Assembly (NCBI GenBank): GCA_039810485.1 | Contig: JBDHXA010000060.1 | Span: 1-17,856, forward strand | Origin: JADZAA01 sp039810485 | GTDB taxonomy: Bacteria > Bacteroidota > Ignavibacteria > Kapaibacteriales > UBA961 | Reading direction: 5' to 3' | Length of the DNA: 17,856 bases | Part shown: positions 7,901 through 14,705 of the stretch, one piece after another | Position numbering within the stretch: the stretch's first letter is position 1 | How the letters are laid out: each line of letters begins with the position of its first letter | The notes under the pieces: generated by a model | Seen by the model: the letters and a program-made list of their open reading frames with translations, nothing else | Databases searched by the model: none | What the model was told of the DNA's origin: nothing | Translations under genes and position numbers: made by a program

Positions 7901-8459
7901 CTTCATGCACAACAGACAATTTGCGCGCAGCTTCACGTCGCCGCGTTTTATATTTGGTAACGCCAGCAGCCTCTTCAAACAAATGTCGTCGCTCTTCGGC
8001 GCGCTCGCTAAGAATTGATTCGACCATTTTCAGCTCGATCACCGAATAAGCATCCGCGCCCATTCCAGTATCCATGAATAATTCGGTTATATCGCGAAGG
8101 CGGCATTGCGTATTATTAAGCAGATATTGACTTTCTCCATTCCGAAACAATCGCCTTTTAATCGTGATTTCCGAAAATCCCAGCGGAAGCACTTGCTTGT
8201 TATTCAATACAGTTATTGCTACTTCTGCCATGCCTACCGGCTTGCGCGAGCGAGTTCCGTTGAATATCACATCTTCCATTATGTCGGAGCGAAGCACCCC
8301 GGCTTTCTGCTCGCCTAGTGCCCAGCGTATAGCATCTACTATATTTGTTTTGCCGCAGCCGTTAGGTCCCACAATAGCAGTCAAGCCATCAGTAAAAAGC
8401 AAATCTGTTTTTATTGGAAAAGATTTAAAACCGACAATTTCTACTTTAGATAAATACAC
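4929..8459 (-). CDS. smc: Chromosome segregation ATPase SMC
   Basis: A 1176-residue SMC of normal length (family about 1150-1200). The N-terminal head starts YLSKVEIVGFKSF and carries Walker A GPNGCGKT at 31-38. Long charged coiled-coil segments rich in Glu, Lys, Gln and Arg flank a globular hinge at roughly 500-680. The C-terminal head has the ABC signature LSAGEKT at 1078-1084 and Walker B ILDEVD at 1104-1109, followed by a D-loop. SMC dimerises through the hinge and acts with ScpA/ScpB to organise and segregate the nucleoid; neither partner gene is in the window. The start is GTG at 8459, backed by AGGAGA at 8468-8473. It follows mltG by 96 bases containing a promoter-like site, so it may have its own promoter. 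Confidence 0.97.
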   Translation of the reverse strand: MYLSKVEIVGFKSFPIKTDLLFTDGLTAIVGPNGCGKTNIVDAIRWALGEQKAGVLRSDIMEDVIFNGTRSRKPVGMAEVAITVLNNKQVLPLGFSEITIKRRLFRNGESQYLLNNTQCRLRDITELFMDTGMGADAYSVIELKMVESILSERAEERRHLFEEAAGVTKYKTRRREAARKLSVVHEDIARVEDIIAEVQKKVNSLARQADKARQYKEIEEKAHHLEQYLVRWEYLSASVSFAEVESEFASLQKQKSKLHDNIITIEAHLRQVESEQEKSRGKFEHVSQREQEMNRAIGQLSQQSAIASERKYAAENSRSRLNAESAEAAKRLEQLSAKLTETTNSRNLAREKTIGTEELYEKCKATRKDAAAAVNSLRQQYVVLEKKNESTRNSIANIRAKNERSIERLAGSQRRKEELQTEIKKITAQRNELRPQYEAHIQRRNDFADAIRHAEEALKSVESRTAELRIQKEKYQNRLSELRSESAHAKASLDFLGGLVDEAESSQYLLKSKDWQGDKSLLAELVGVDEVFRVAVDAALGDAGRCFVVQSRKEALICCAMLKSAGKGKSTFICRDEIRPFPTMPTPPENSLGWISEIIRCDDDIRNAMRGLLGRSALVESLEIAFALVAEGKVDAAISISGEIARANGMVRGGSVVKTEGLRVGKREQIAVLQEKITDISASAAGIEQEISAISKELSDINIPYFIAAVRRAESEKNTFEQQESQIRFRLNSLDQSLHQLSSQTERIELDITAAKSESEAFAAEYEKLQKNTAEDEEITDRATSEIRNAEAALAASDASLQQAQITAIRAAGERDAAQREIVRINEQIASEKIRIDQSENELKTLAEQLELIVRSGKSAAEETELLRNQRDALRETKDSIQKIIQEQRNQQQTIAQEIRAQREQHDRLTTIAHERELRLAEYRSRIEALRQNAFENLTMTEEELSAANNDEPPTQEHHQELKRHKQKLASLGNVNFLAVEEFKQENERLVFLKEQSEDLRQSKQTLDETISEINTTAKQRFNEIFGIVAKNFSELFGLLFGEHAEAVIRLAEGDPLEADIEITAKPAGKRPQSIELLSAGEKTLTAIALLFAIYLVKPSPFCILDEVDAPLDDANIERYLQLIRKFSENTQFLIVTHNKKTMEAADILYGVTQEEEGVSRVVSAKLSERKTMQTA

Positions 8460-8467
8460 TCTAAAAT

Positions 8468-8473
8468 TCTCCT
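8468..8473 (-). promoter_or_regulatory. Shine-Dalgarno for smc
   Basis: AGGAGA on the minus strand lies 8 bases before the GTG at 8459 and supports that non-ATG start. Confidence 0.65.
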
Positions 8474-8503
8474 AATCCAAATAATTCGATTTGCTGATTA
8501 TTG

Positions 8504-8511
8504 CAAACATA
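8504..8511 (-). promoter_or_regulatory. Candidate -7 promoter element for smc
   Basis: TATGTTTG on the minus strand matches TAnnTTTG, the Bacteroidota-type -7 element, and lies 44 bases before the smc GTG in the mltG-smc gap. A clear -33 TTTG is not visible, so the call rests on one element only. Confidence 0.4.
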
Positions 8512-8555
8512 TACAATTTAATAATACGCAGTTTCTCATTAAATTTTCAATTGCT

Positions 8556-9563
8556 TTATTTATTATTGCGGCGTTTGCGATATAATTGCACGGCTTTTTG
8601 ATGGTCGGCATAATTCTTAGAAAACGTATGGCTGCCTGTTCCGTCGCCTTTGGCAACAAAAAATAAATAATCATTGTTTTCAGGATATATTGCGGCTTCG
8701 ACAGATGCTTTTCCCGGTGAATTTATTGGCCCGGGAGGCAAACCTGCAAAGCGATACGTATTATATCGGCTGTCAAACTCTAAATCTTTATAGGTTAATC
8801 TCTTCTGGTTGTTCAGCGCGTATTGCACAGTTGGGTCGGCCTCTAATTTCATGTTTTTTTTCAGGCGATTATAATATAATCCAGCCACGTCCTTTTTCTC
8901 TTCGGTCAATGGTGTTTCAGCTTCGATTATCGAAGCCATAGTCAATATTTCTTTTCTCGTTTTATTTTGTTTTGCAGCTTCTTCAGAATAAGTGTTCCAC
9001 ATTTTTTCTTGTGCGTCAAGCAAGCGATTTATAACAGAAGCTGGGCTTTGTTTCCAAAAAAAATTATATGTGTCCGGCATTAAATAGCCCTCTACGGATT
9101 TGCCTGAAATATTCCGCGATTGAAGTAGCGAGTCGGAAGTGGCAAGGCGCATAAACTCCGCTGAATCCAGCCCGATTTGACGCGCAGATATTGAAGCAAA
9201 TTCCTTCAATGGAATCCCTTCTGGATAAACGACATTCACCGTTACAGTTTGCTTGCCGGCGCACAGCGATGACATCAATTTTAAATGTGAGATTTCAGGC
9301 GAAAAACGATAATAGCCCGCAACTATTCCTTTGTTTGCAGTAGAAGAATATATTTTTAACATCCAGGAAAAAAGTGTCGGATGCGATATGGCATTATATT
9401 TTTTTAAAATATTAACCGCTGCAAGAAGAGAAGTGCCGTTTGATATTTCGATATCTGTAGCTTTCGTCAAAGGAATTGGCTGTTGCAAATACCATAAGCC
9501 GCCTGCGCATGTCAGAAGCGAGGCAAAAAACAAAAGAATTATTATTCTGCGAATTGTTTTCAC
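8556..9563 (-). CDS. mltG: Endolytic murein transglycosylase MltG
   Basis: A 335-residue MltG (YceG-like) protein. A single N-terminal membrane segment at about residues 6-26 anchors it in the inner membrane with the catalytic part outside. Family motifs in order: VEGYLMPDTY at 157-166, TMASIIEAET at 208-217 with the expected catalytic glutamate in SIIE (Glu214), EADPTVQYAL, and YNTYRFAGLPPGPINSPG toward the end. MltG cleaves nascent glycan strands and sets glycan chain length during peptidoglycan synthesis. The start is GTG at 9563; no in-frame ATG offers a better start. It lies 47 bases after the ABC-F gene and is probably co-transcribed with it. Confidence 0.95.
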   Translation of the reverse strand: MKTIRRIIILLFFASLLTCAGGLWYLQQPIPLTKATDIEISNGTSLLAAVNILKKYNAISHPTLFSWMLKIYSSTANKGIVAGYYRFSPEISHLKLMSSLCAGKQTVTVNVVYPEGIPLKEFASISARQIGLDSAEFMRLATSDSLLQSRNISGKSVEGYLMPDTYNFFWKQSPASVINRLLDAQEKMWNTYSEEAAKQNKTRKEILTMASIIEAETPLTEEKKDVAGLYYNRLKKNMKLEADPTVQYALNNQKRLTYKDLEFDSRYNTYRFAGLPPGPINSPGKASVEAAIYPENNDYLFFVAKGDGTGSHTFSKNYADHQKAVQLYRKRRNNK

Positions 9564-9610
9564 GAATTGATGACTTAACTTACGGAATTTTAATATGCTG
9601 CACTTAGCAG

Positions 9611-11560
9611 TTAATCTATTGCAATCTGTTCATATTCTTCATTCAACAGCCCCCATGCTTCCATTTTCTCATCAAGCTCCCTTTTCATTATTTCATATTT
9701 AGCGAGCATTTCTAGCGATTTTCCAGACGAATAAAAATTCGGCGATGACATATCGCTCTCGAGGATAGAAATATTCTTTTCCAACTCTGCAACAGCTAAT
9801 TCATTATCTTTGATTGAGCGTTCCAAGCGGCGGCGCTCGCGCTCTGTGCGCTTGCGCTCTTCTCTGCTGACGACATTATTTATTTTAGGAATATTTTCGT
9901 GGCTTTCATTTTGTTTTTGCTTTTCAGATTTCTTTTCCAATTCACGAAGATTTTCAATTTTACGCAATCGTAAAAATTCATAAATATCGCCGTCGGTGAT
10001 TCGAATATATCCGCCCTGAAATTCACATATTTTATCTGTCAAGCCCTGCAAAAACTCACGGTCATGCGAAACTACAATCAGCGAACCGCCATAACGAAGC
10101 AAGGCATTTTTCAATACGTCCTTTGCGCGCATGTCAAGGTGATTTGTCGGCTCGTCTAATATTAGAAGATTCGATGGCTGCAACAGCAGTTTTGCCAATG
10201 CAAGACGCGATTTTTCACCGCCCGACAGCACTTTCACTTTTTTATAAACATCGTCGCCGCTGAATAAAAATGCGCCAAGCAACGAGCGTATTCTTGTCCG
10301 CATTTCGCCCGTTGCAGCAGTATCAATTATCTCAAAAACAGTCGAATTGCCATCTAACATCTCAGCTTGATGCTGTGCATAATAACCAATCGCAACATTG
10401 TGCCCGAGCGTAAGATTTCCTTCATAATTTTCAAGTCCGGCTATAATTTTGGAAAATGTTGTTTTGCCTTCGCCATTTTTGCCGACAAATGCTATTCTTT
10501 CGCCGCGACCCAATTCAAAATTAATGCCGCGCAAGATAGTTTTGCTGCCATATCGTTTTACAATGCTCTCGGTTTTAACAACAACCAAGCCCGAACGCGG
10601 CGCCGGAGGAAAAGAGAAAGAAATTGCTGAGATATCTTCTTCTTCGATTTCAATTCTGTCAATTTTATCGAGCATTTTCACTCGCGACTGTACACGCGAG
10701 GCAAGAGACGCCTTATATCGAAATCTCTCAATAAATTCTTCTGTTCGCGCTATTTCTTTTTGCTGATTTTTATATGATGCAAGTTGGTGCTCTCTACGCT
10801 CTTGACGCATTGTCACATAGCGCGAATACGATGCGGGATAATCCTCAATATTGCCTTTTGTAATTTCAATTGTGCGATTTGTGACAGCATCTAAAAAAGC
10901 ACGGTCGTGCGACACCAAAACAACCGATCCTTCATAATTTTTCAGATATTGCTCTAACCATTGTATCGAGTCAATGTCAAGGTGATTAGTCGGCTCGTCA
11001 AGCAGTATGCAATCCGGCTTTGAGAGCAAAATTTTAGCTAATTCTATGCGCATCTGCCAGCCGCCGGAAAACTCGTCGGTTAGTCGAAACAAATCTTCGG
11101 AGGAAAATCCCAATCCTTGCAAAATACGCTCAACGTCGGCATGATGCGTCAGCCCGCCTCGCCTTGCAAACTCTTCATTTGCATCGGAGACATCATGTAC
11201 TATACGCAAATACTCCGCCGATTCATAATCGGTTCTGCTTCCAAGAATTTCCGACATTGCATGGATTTTATCTTCAATCCGCAGTATTTCATCGAAAACA
11301 CTCATCGTTTCAGCATAGACAGTTTTGCCTCTGCCGGTTGCTCCGTCTTGCGGCAAATATCCTATGCGATAAGCATTTGGCGTTACAATTGTCCCGCTTT
11401 CCGGGTTAATCTCACGGTTAAGAATTTTGAGCAGCGTAGATTTGCCTGCACCGTTTTTCCCGACCAATCCCACATGATCGGACATGCCTATAACAAATGA
11501 ACATTCGTCAAAAAGATATTTACCGCCATAGTGCAGCGAAAGTTGCGATGCTGTTATCAT
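9611..11560 (-). CDS. ABC-F family ATPase (Uup/EttA type)
   Basis: A 649-residue protein with two ABC ATPase domains and no membrane segments, hence ABC-F. Domain 1: Walker A GKNGAGKS at 34-41, signature SGGWQ at 165-169, Walker B LLDEPTNHLD at 186-195. Domain 2: Walker A GKNGEGKT at 360-367, signature LSGGEK at 445-450, Walker B ILDEPTNHLD at 467-476. The linker at about 250-300 is basic and helical (RFRYKASLASRVQSR), as expected for the arm that reaches the ribosomal P-site tRNA. Residues from about 540 on form a charged coiled coil resembling the Uup C-terminal domain. Likely role: relief of stalled or mispositioned ribosomes; an antibiotic-resistance role cannot be told from sequence. It starts 7 bases after the lipoprotein gene. 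Confidence 0.93.
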   Translation of the reverse strand: MITASQLSLHYGGKYLFDECSFVIGMSDHVGLVGKNGAGKSTLLKILNREINPESGTIVTPNAYRIGYLPQDGATGRGKTVYAETMSVFDEILRIEDKIHAMSEILGSRTDYESAEYLRIVHDVSDANEEFARRGGLTHHADVERILQGLGFSSEDLFRLTDEFSGGWQMRIELAKILLSKPDCILLDEPTNHLDIDSIQWLEQYLKNYEGSVVLVSHDRAFLDAVTNRTIEITKGNIEDYPASYSRYVTMRQERREHQLASYKNQQKEIARTEEFIERFRYKASLASRVQSRVKMLDKIDRIEIEEEDISAISFSFPPAPRSGLVVVKTESIVKRYGSKTILRGINFELGRGERIAFVGKNGEGKTTFSKIIAGLENYEGNLTLGHNVAIGYYAQHQAEMLDGNSTVFEIIDTAATGEMRTRIRSLLGAFLFSGDDVYKKVKVLSGGEKSRLALAKLLLQPSNLLILDEPTNHLDMRAKDVLKNALLRYGGSLIVVSHDREFLQGLTDKICEFQGGYIRITDGDIYEFLRLRKIENLRELEKKSEKQKQNESHENIPKINNVVSREERKRTERERRRLERSIKDNELAVAELEKNISILESDMSSPNFYSSGKSLEMLAKYEIMKRELDEKMEAWGLLNEEYEQIAID

Positions 11561-11567
11561 ATCTTAA

Positions 11568-12098
11568 TTATTTTTCGGAAATTATCATCGAGGTTGCTTC
11601 AAACACTTGCACGAGACAGTCATTCTCTTTGTGTGATGTTGAAGCTGATTTTGGATGTTTTTGCCCGCAATTATCTTCGCCAAGCAAACAAAAGTCATGG
11701 TTTGCCCCCGCTTCAAGATCGAATTTTTTAGCGTCTTCCGCAGAAAAAAGGTGGTCGGTCATGCGCCCTTCCAGCACAACGTTTTTTCCTTTGCAGTCAA
11801 TTGGAGCGGTAAAAGTTGAATTTGCAAATATTACTCCCACCTTCTTTATACCGTCGGTTACGCCTATCCAACAGCCCTCATTGCGGCATGCAGCATTGAT
11901 ATTGCCAGACAGAAGCGTTGTGCGCTTGTAATATTGCGGCTGCAAAACCTCGCTCACAGAAACCGGCGCAGTCAATAGAGTTGACTGTGCGCCGAAATGC
12001 TTGGTTTTAGAGCTACAGCCTATCGCTAATTCAGCAATAAAAATCAACGCAATAGTTTTATGCAAAATTTTGGAGATAAGCCCGGAATGAAAATTCAT
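11568..12098 (-). CDS. DUF4920-like lipoprotein
   Basis: A 176-residue predicted lipoprotein. A hydrophobic leader ends in LAIGC, an acceptable though non-ideal lipobox with Cys28 as the lipid-modified residue. The body resembles DUF4920: a VSVSEVLQ segment, a strand leading to NAACRNEGCWIGV with a CxxxxCW motif (Cys71, Cys76, Trp77), then KVGVIFANSTFTAPIDCKGKNVVLEG, a small beta-rich pattern. The molecular function of this family is not established; the paired cysteines could bind a metal or form a disulfide. More cysteines follow at 137, 144 and 161. It is first in the minus-strand block and only 7 bases ahead of the ABC-F gene, so it is in that transcript. Confidence 0.75.
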   Translation of the reverse strand: MNFHSGLISKILHKTIALIFIAELAIGCSSKTKHFGAQSTLLTAPVSVSEVLQPQYYKRTTLLSGNINAACRNEGCWIGVTDGIKKVGVIFANSTFTAPIDCKGKNVVLEGRMTDHLFSAEDAKKFDLEAGANHDFCLLGEDNCGQKHPKSASTSHKENDCLVQVFEATSMIISEK

Positions 12099-12155
12099 CT
12101 ATAAATATAAAGCGTGATGATTAAATTCTACGGTGTTAAAGCGGTGAAAAACAAT

Positions 12156-12163
12156 CAAAAATC
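12156..12163 (-). promoter_or_regulatory. Weak promoter-like element for the minus-strand block
   Basis: GATTTTTG on the minus strand differs from TAnnTTTG at one fixed base and lies 57 bases before the lipoprotein ATG, in the 231-base divergent gap at 12099-12329. No -33 element is convincing. Confidence 0.22.
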
Positions 12164-12283
12164 CGACTTTTTGCCGACAAGGGCAAATTTAGCTTGTTTT
12201 TAATAGAACTATCCATCTCGCATAAACAAAGGCGATACAATTATTTTATAGTTGAACAAGAACTGATTATGCAAGGTTCGTTG

Positions 12284-12294
12284 TGTATTTTTGC
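12284..12294 (+). promoter_or_regulatory. Candidate promoter element for the glycosyltransferase operon
   Basis: TGTATTTTTGC contains TATTTTTG (12286-12293), an exact fit to TAnnTTTG, 36 bases before the ATG at 12330. The same 11 bases recur before the helicase gene at 14669-14679. A -33 partner is not clear. Confidence 0.5.
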
Positions 12295-12329
12295 GTATGC
12301 TTGCCATAAGAAATTAAGCAATATTGCGA

Positions 12330-13640
12330 ATGAAAAATGTACTTATTATAGCCTATTACTTTCCTCCTTCAGGCGGGCCGGGCGTGCAGCGTGTGCTAAA
12401 GCATGTGCAATACTTGCCGGAATATGGTTGGAAGCCGATTGTATTGACAGTGGAAAACGGCGAATTTCCTGCGCGTGATGAATCGTTGCTTGCTAAAATC
12501 CCATCGGACGTTTCCGTGTTTCGCACTCATATTTACGAACCTTATGATGTCTATCGCTTTGTTACGGGCAAAAAAAAAGGAATGCCTATTGATGTCAATA
12601 ATCTGAAAAAAGACGGACAGCATCGAACATTCAAGGAGTCAATAGCTGAATTTATCAGAGCAACTCTTTTTATCCCAGATGCGCGGATTGGCTGGCTTCC
12701 AACCGCTGTCAAAGAAGGTGTAAAGATTCTGCAAGAGTTTGATATATCGGCTATTTATTCATCATCGCCGCCGTATACGTGCTCGCTTGTAGGACGCGCT
12801 TTGAAGCGTCGGTCGGGTTTGCCATGGGTTGCCGGATTTCGCGATCCATGGACGGAGTTTTTAACCACACCCAAACGCTGGTTTTTGCCAGCGACAATTG
12901 ACCGTCAATTGGAGCATACAGTATTTTGCGAAGCCGACGCAATAGAAAGCGCATGGGAAGGAATAACGGCAGATGCTCTGCGAAAATATCCCAAACTGCC
13001 GACAAATAAATTTCATTATATTCCCAATGGTTTTGACTCCAACGACTTCCCTGCTATTTCTGCCGTTTCAAACGAAGTTTTTACTTTGACGTACACCGGC
13101 TCTATGTATGGCAGGCGAACTCCGGCAACGCTTTTTGCAGCAATTGAAAAACTGCTTGCCGAAGGGCGTCTGCAAGCAAATGAGTTTCGACTGCGCTTTG
13201 TTGGAAGATTCGGCTCTGAAGTGGAAGAAATGTTCAGAAGCGCCTCTTTCTACAGAAGCATAGACGTTGTTTCCTATTTGCCGCACGAAGAAAGCGTCAA
13301 ATCACTTTTGACTTCCGACGCATTGCTGTTGATTGTGGACGAAGCGAAAGAAAGCTCGGAAATTGTTCCGGGCAAAGTATTTGAATATATTGGTGTGAAA
13401 AAACCAATATTAGCCATTGCTCCGCTCCAAGGCGCTATCGCCAAGATTCTTAGCGAAACAAGCAGCGGATGCGCAGCAGAGCAGAATGATGTGAATACAT
13501 GCGCTGAGTTTTTCCTCGGCCTGTTACGTAAGTCAATGAATTTCAGTCCTAATACAACTGCAATACAACAATATGAACGCCGAGAGGCAGCAGGAAAATT
13601 AGCAGAAGTACTAAACAATCTTGCAAGTTTGCATCGATAA
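12330..13640 (+). CDS. GT-B fold glycosyltransferase (family 4-like)
   Basis: A glycosyltransferase of 436 residues from the ATG at 12330; a TTG two codons earlier is possible but less likely. The N-terminal Rossmann half begins KNVLIIAYYFPPSGGPGVQR, with the glycine-rich acceptor-side loop at about 15-21. GFRDPW is near 169-174 and IPNGFD at 231-236, where the C-terminal half begins with TYTGSMYGR. PGKVFEYIG at 347-355 is the typical sugar-nucleotide-binding motif of GT4 enzymes. It transfers a sugar from a nucleotide donor, probably to surface polysaccharide or a lipid-linked glycan; donor and acceptor are not visible. No membrane segments. No polysaccharide cluster surrounds it, as the next gene is miaA. 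It is transcribed divergently from the lipoprotein block. Confidence 0.87.
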   Translation: MKNVLIIAYYFPPSGGPGVQRVLKHVQYLPEYGWKPIVLTVENGEFPARDESLLAKIPSDVSVFRTHIYEPYDVYRFVTGKKKGMPIDVNNLKKDGQHRTFKESIAEFIRATLFIPDARIGWLPTAVKEGVKILQEFDISAIYSSSPPYTCSLVGRALKRRSGLPWVAGFRDPWTEFLTTPKRWFLPATIDRQLEHTVFCEADAIESAWEGITADALRKYPKLPTNKFHYIPNGFDSNDFPAISAVSNEVFTLTYTGSMYGRRTPATLFAAIEKLLAEGRLQANEFRLRFVGRFGSEVEEMFRSASFYRSIDVVSYLPHEESVKSLLTSDALLLIVDEAKESSEIVPGKVFEYIGVKKPILAIAPLQGAIAKILSETSSGCAAEQNDVNTCAEFFLGLLRKSMNFSPNTTAIQQYERREAAGKLAEVLNNLASLHR

Positions 13641-13704
13641 ATTACTTTGTATTATTTCCATATCTTTAATCATCAAATCACAGCATTTTCAGAAATTATA
13701 AACA

Positions 13705-14637
13705 GTGCAGCAGCAAACAGTTATAACTATTGTCGGTCCTACGTCAGCCGGCAAAACGGCAACGGCTCTTGAAATTGCCGCGCACATTCCCAACATTACG
13801 ATTTTGTCGGCCGATTCAAGGCAAATTTACCGATTCTTAGATATTGGTACAGCCAAGCCCACTCTTGAAGAGCGTTCTGTTTGTCCGCATTTATTTATTG
13901 ACATACGCAATCCTGATGAATATTACAGCGCAGGAATATACGCCTCTGAAGCCGAAAAATCTTTGGGTGATGTCTTTGCAGCCGGCGGATTTCCATTAGT
14001 CGTTGGCGGCACCGGATTGTATGTTTCTGCTCTTTTCGACGGAATTTTTGAAGAGCCAAAAAGCGATTTTTCTGCGGTTCGCGAAGAACTGAACAAACGC
14101 CTTGAAAATGAAGGCAGCGATACTCTCTATGCGGAGCTTGCAGTTCACGATCCTGCTTCGGCAATGCGATACGCCGATAAAAATCCACGCCGAATATTAA
14201 GAGCTTTGGAATTTTTCCATACTACAGGCAAATTACTCTCTGATCATTTTCATCAGCGCTCGCCTTCAAAATACCGAGCGTTATACTATGGCATAGCGCC
14301 TGCGAGCCGCGACACTCTTTACGCCACAATCAACCGCCGTTGCAAACGAATGTGGAACAATGGCTTGATTGAGGAGACTGAGAGAATAATGTCCATGGGC
14401 TATTCTACACATCTAAATTCCTTGAATACTGTCGGATACAAAGAAGCGGTAGCATTTCTTCAACAAAAAATGACGTCAGAACTTGCCTTGGAAAAAATTC
14501 AGCAGCACACTCGAAATTATGCAAAGCGTCAATTGACATGGTTTCGACGAAATGAAAAAATACAATGGCTGCATGGAAGTCCGGCTGAGAATGCAGCAAT
14601 CATTATCAACAATATTCGACGCATAGCCAACAGCTAA
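13705..14637 (+). CDS. miaA: tRNA dimethylallyltransferase MiaA
   Basis: A 310-residue MiaA of usual length. The P-loop GPTSAGKT is at 11-18, the substrate loop ADSRQIYRFLDIGTAKPT at 36-53, VVGGTGLYVSALFDG at 99-113, and NTVGYKEA and TRNYAKRQLTWFRR near the C-terminus. All are diagnostic. It transfers the dimethylallyl group from dimethylallyl diphosphate to N6 of A37 in tRNAs that read UNN codons, giving i6A, which stabilises codon pairing. The start is GTG at 13705; no in-frame ATG precedes the P-loop. It follows the glycosyltransferase by 64 bases and may share its transcript. The later partner MiaB is not in this window. Confidence 0.97.
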   Translation: MQQQTVITIVGPTSAGKTATALEIAAHIPNITILSADSRQIYRFLDIGTAKPTLEERSVCPHLFIDIRNPDEYYSAGIYASEAEKSLGDVFAAGGFPLVVGGTGLYVSALFDGIFEEPKSDFSAVREELNKRLENEGSDTLYAELAVHDPASAMRYADKNPRRILRALEFFHTTGKLLSDHFHQRSPSKYRALYYGIAPASRDTLYATINRRCKRMWNNGLIEETERIMSMGYSTHLNSLNTVGYKEAVAFLQQKMTSELALEKIQQHTRNYAKRQLTWFRRNEKIQWLHGSPAENAAIIINNIRRIANS

Positions 14638-14668
14638 TTTCCACAGCAATTACCGCATAAGGTCATTT

Positions 14669-14679
14669 TGTATTTTTGC
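14669..14679 (+). promoter_or_regulatory. Candidate promoter element for the helicase gene
   Basis: TGTATTTTTGC, identical to the element at 12284-12294, contains TATTTTTG at 14671-14678, 27 bases before the ATG at 14706. In both places GCTT follows a few bases later. The TTG at 14676 overlaps this element, which argues against the longer reading of the helicase. Confidence 0.5.
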
Positions 14680-14705
14680 TGTGCTTACTCACAAAAAATT
14701 CCAAT

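Noticed and set aside
11497..11931. Plus-strand open frame of 144 codons across the lipoprotein/ABC-F junction
   Set aside because: It is the antisense shadow of two well-supported minus-strand genes, with no recognisable domain.
12194..12478. 94-codon plus-strand frame over the divergent gap
   Set aside because: It overlaps the start of the glycosyltransferase in another frame and its translation is not protein-like.
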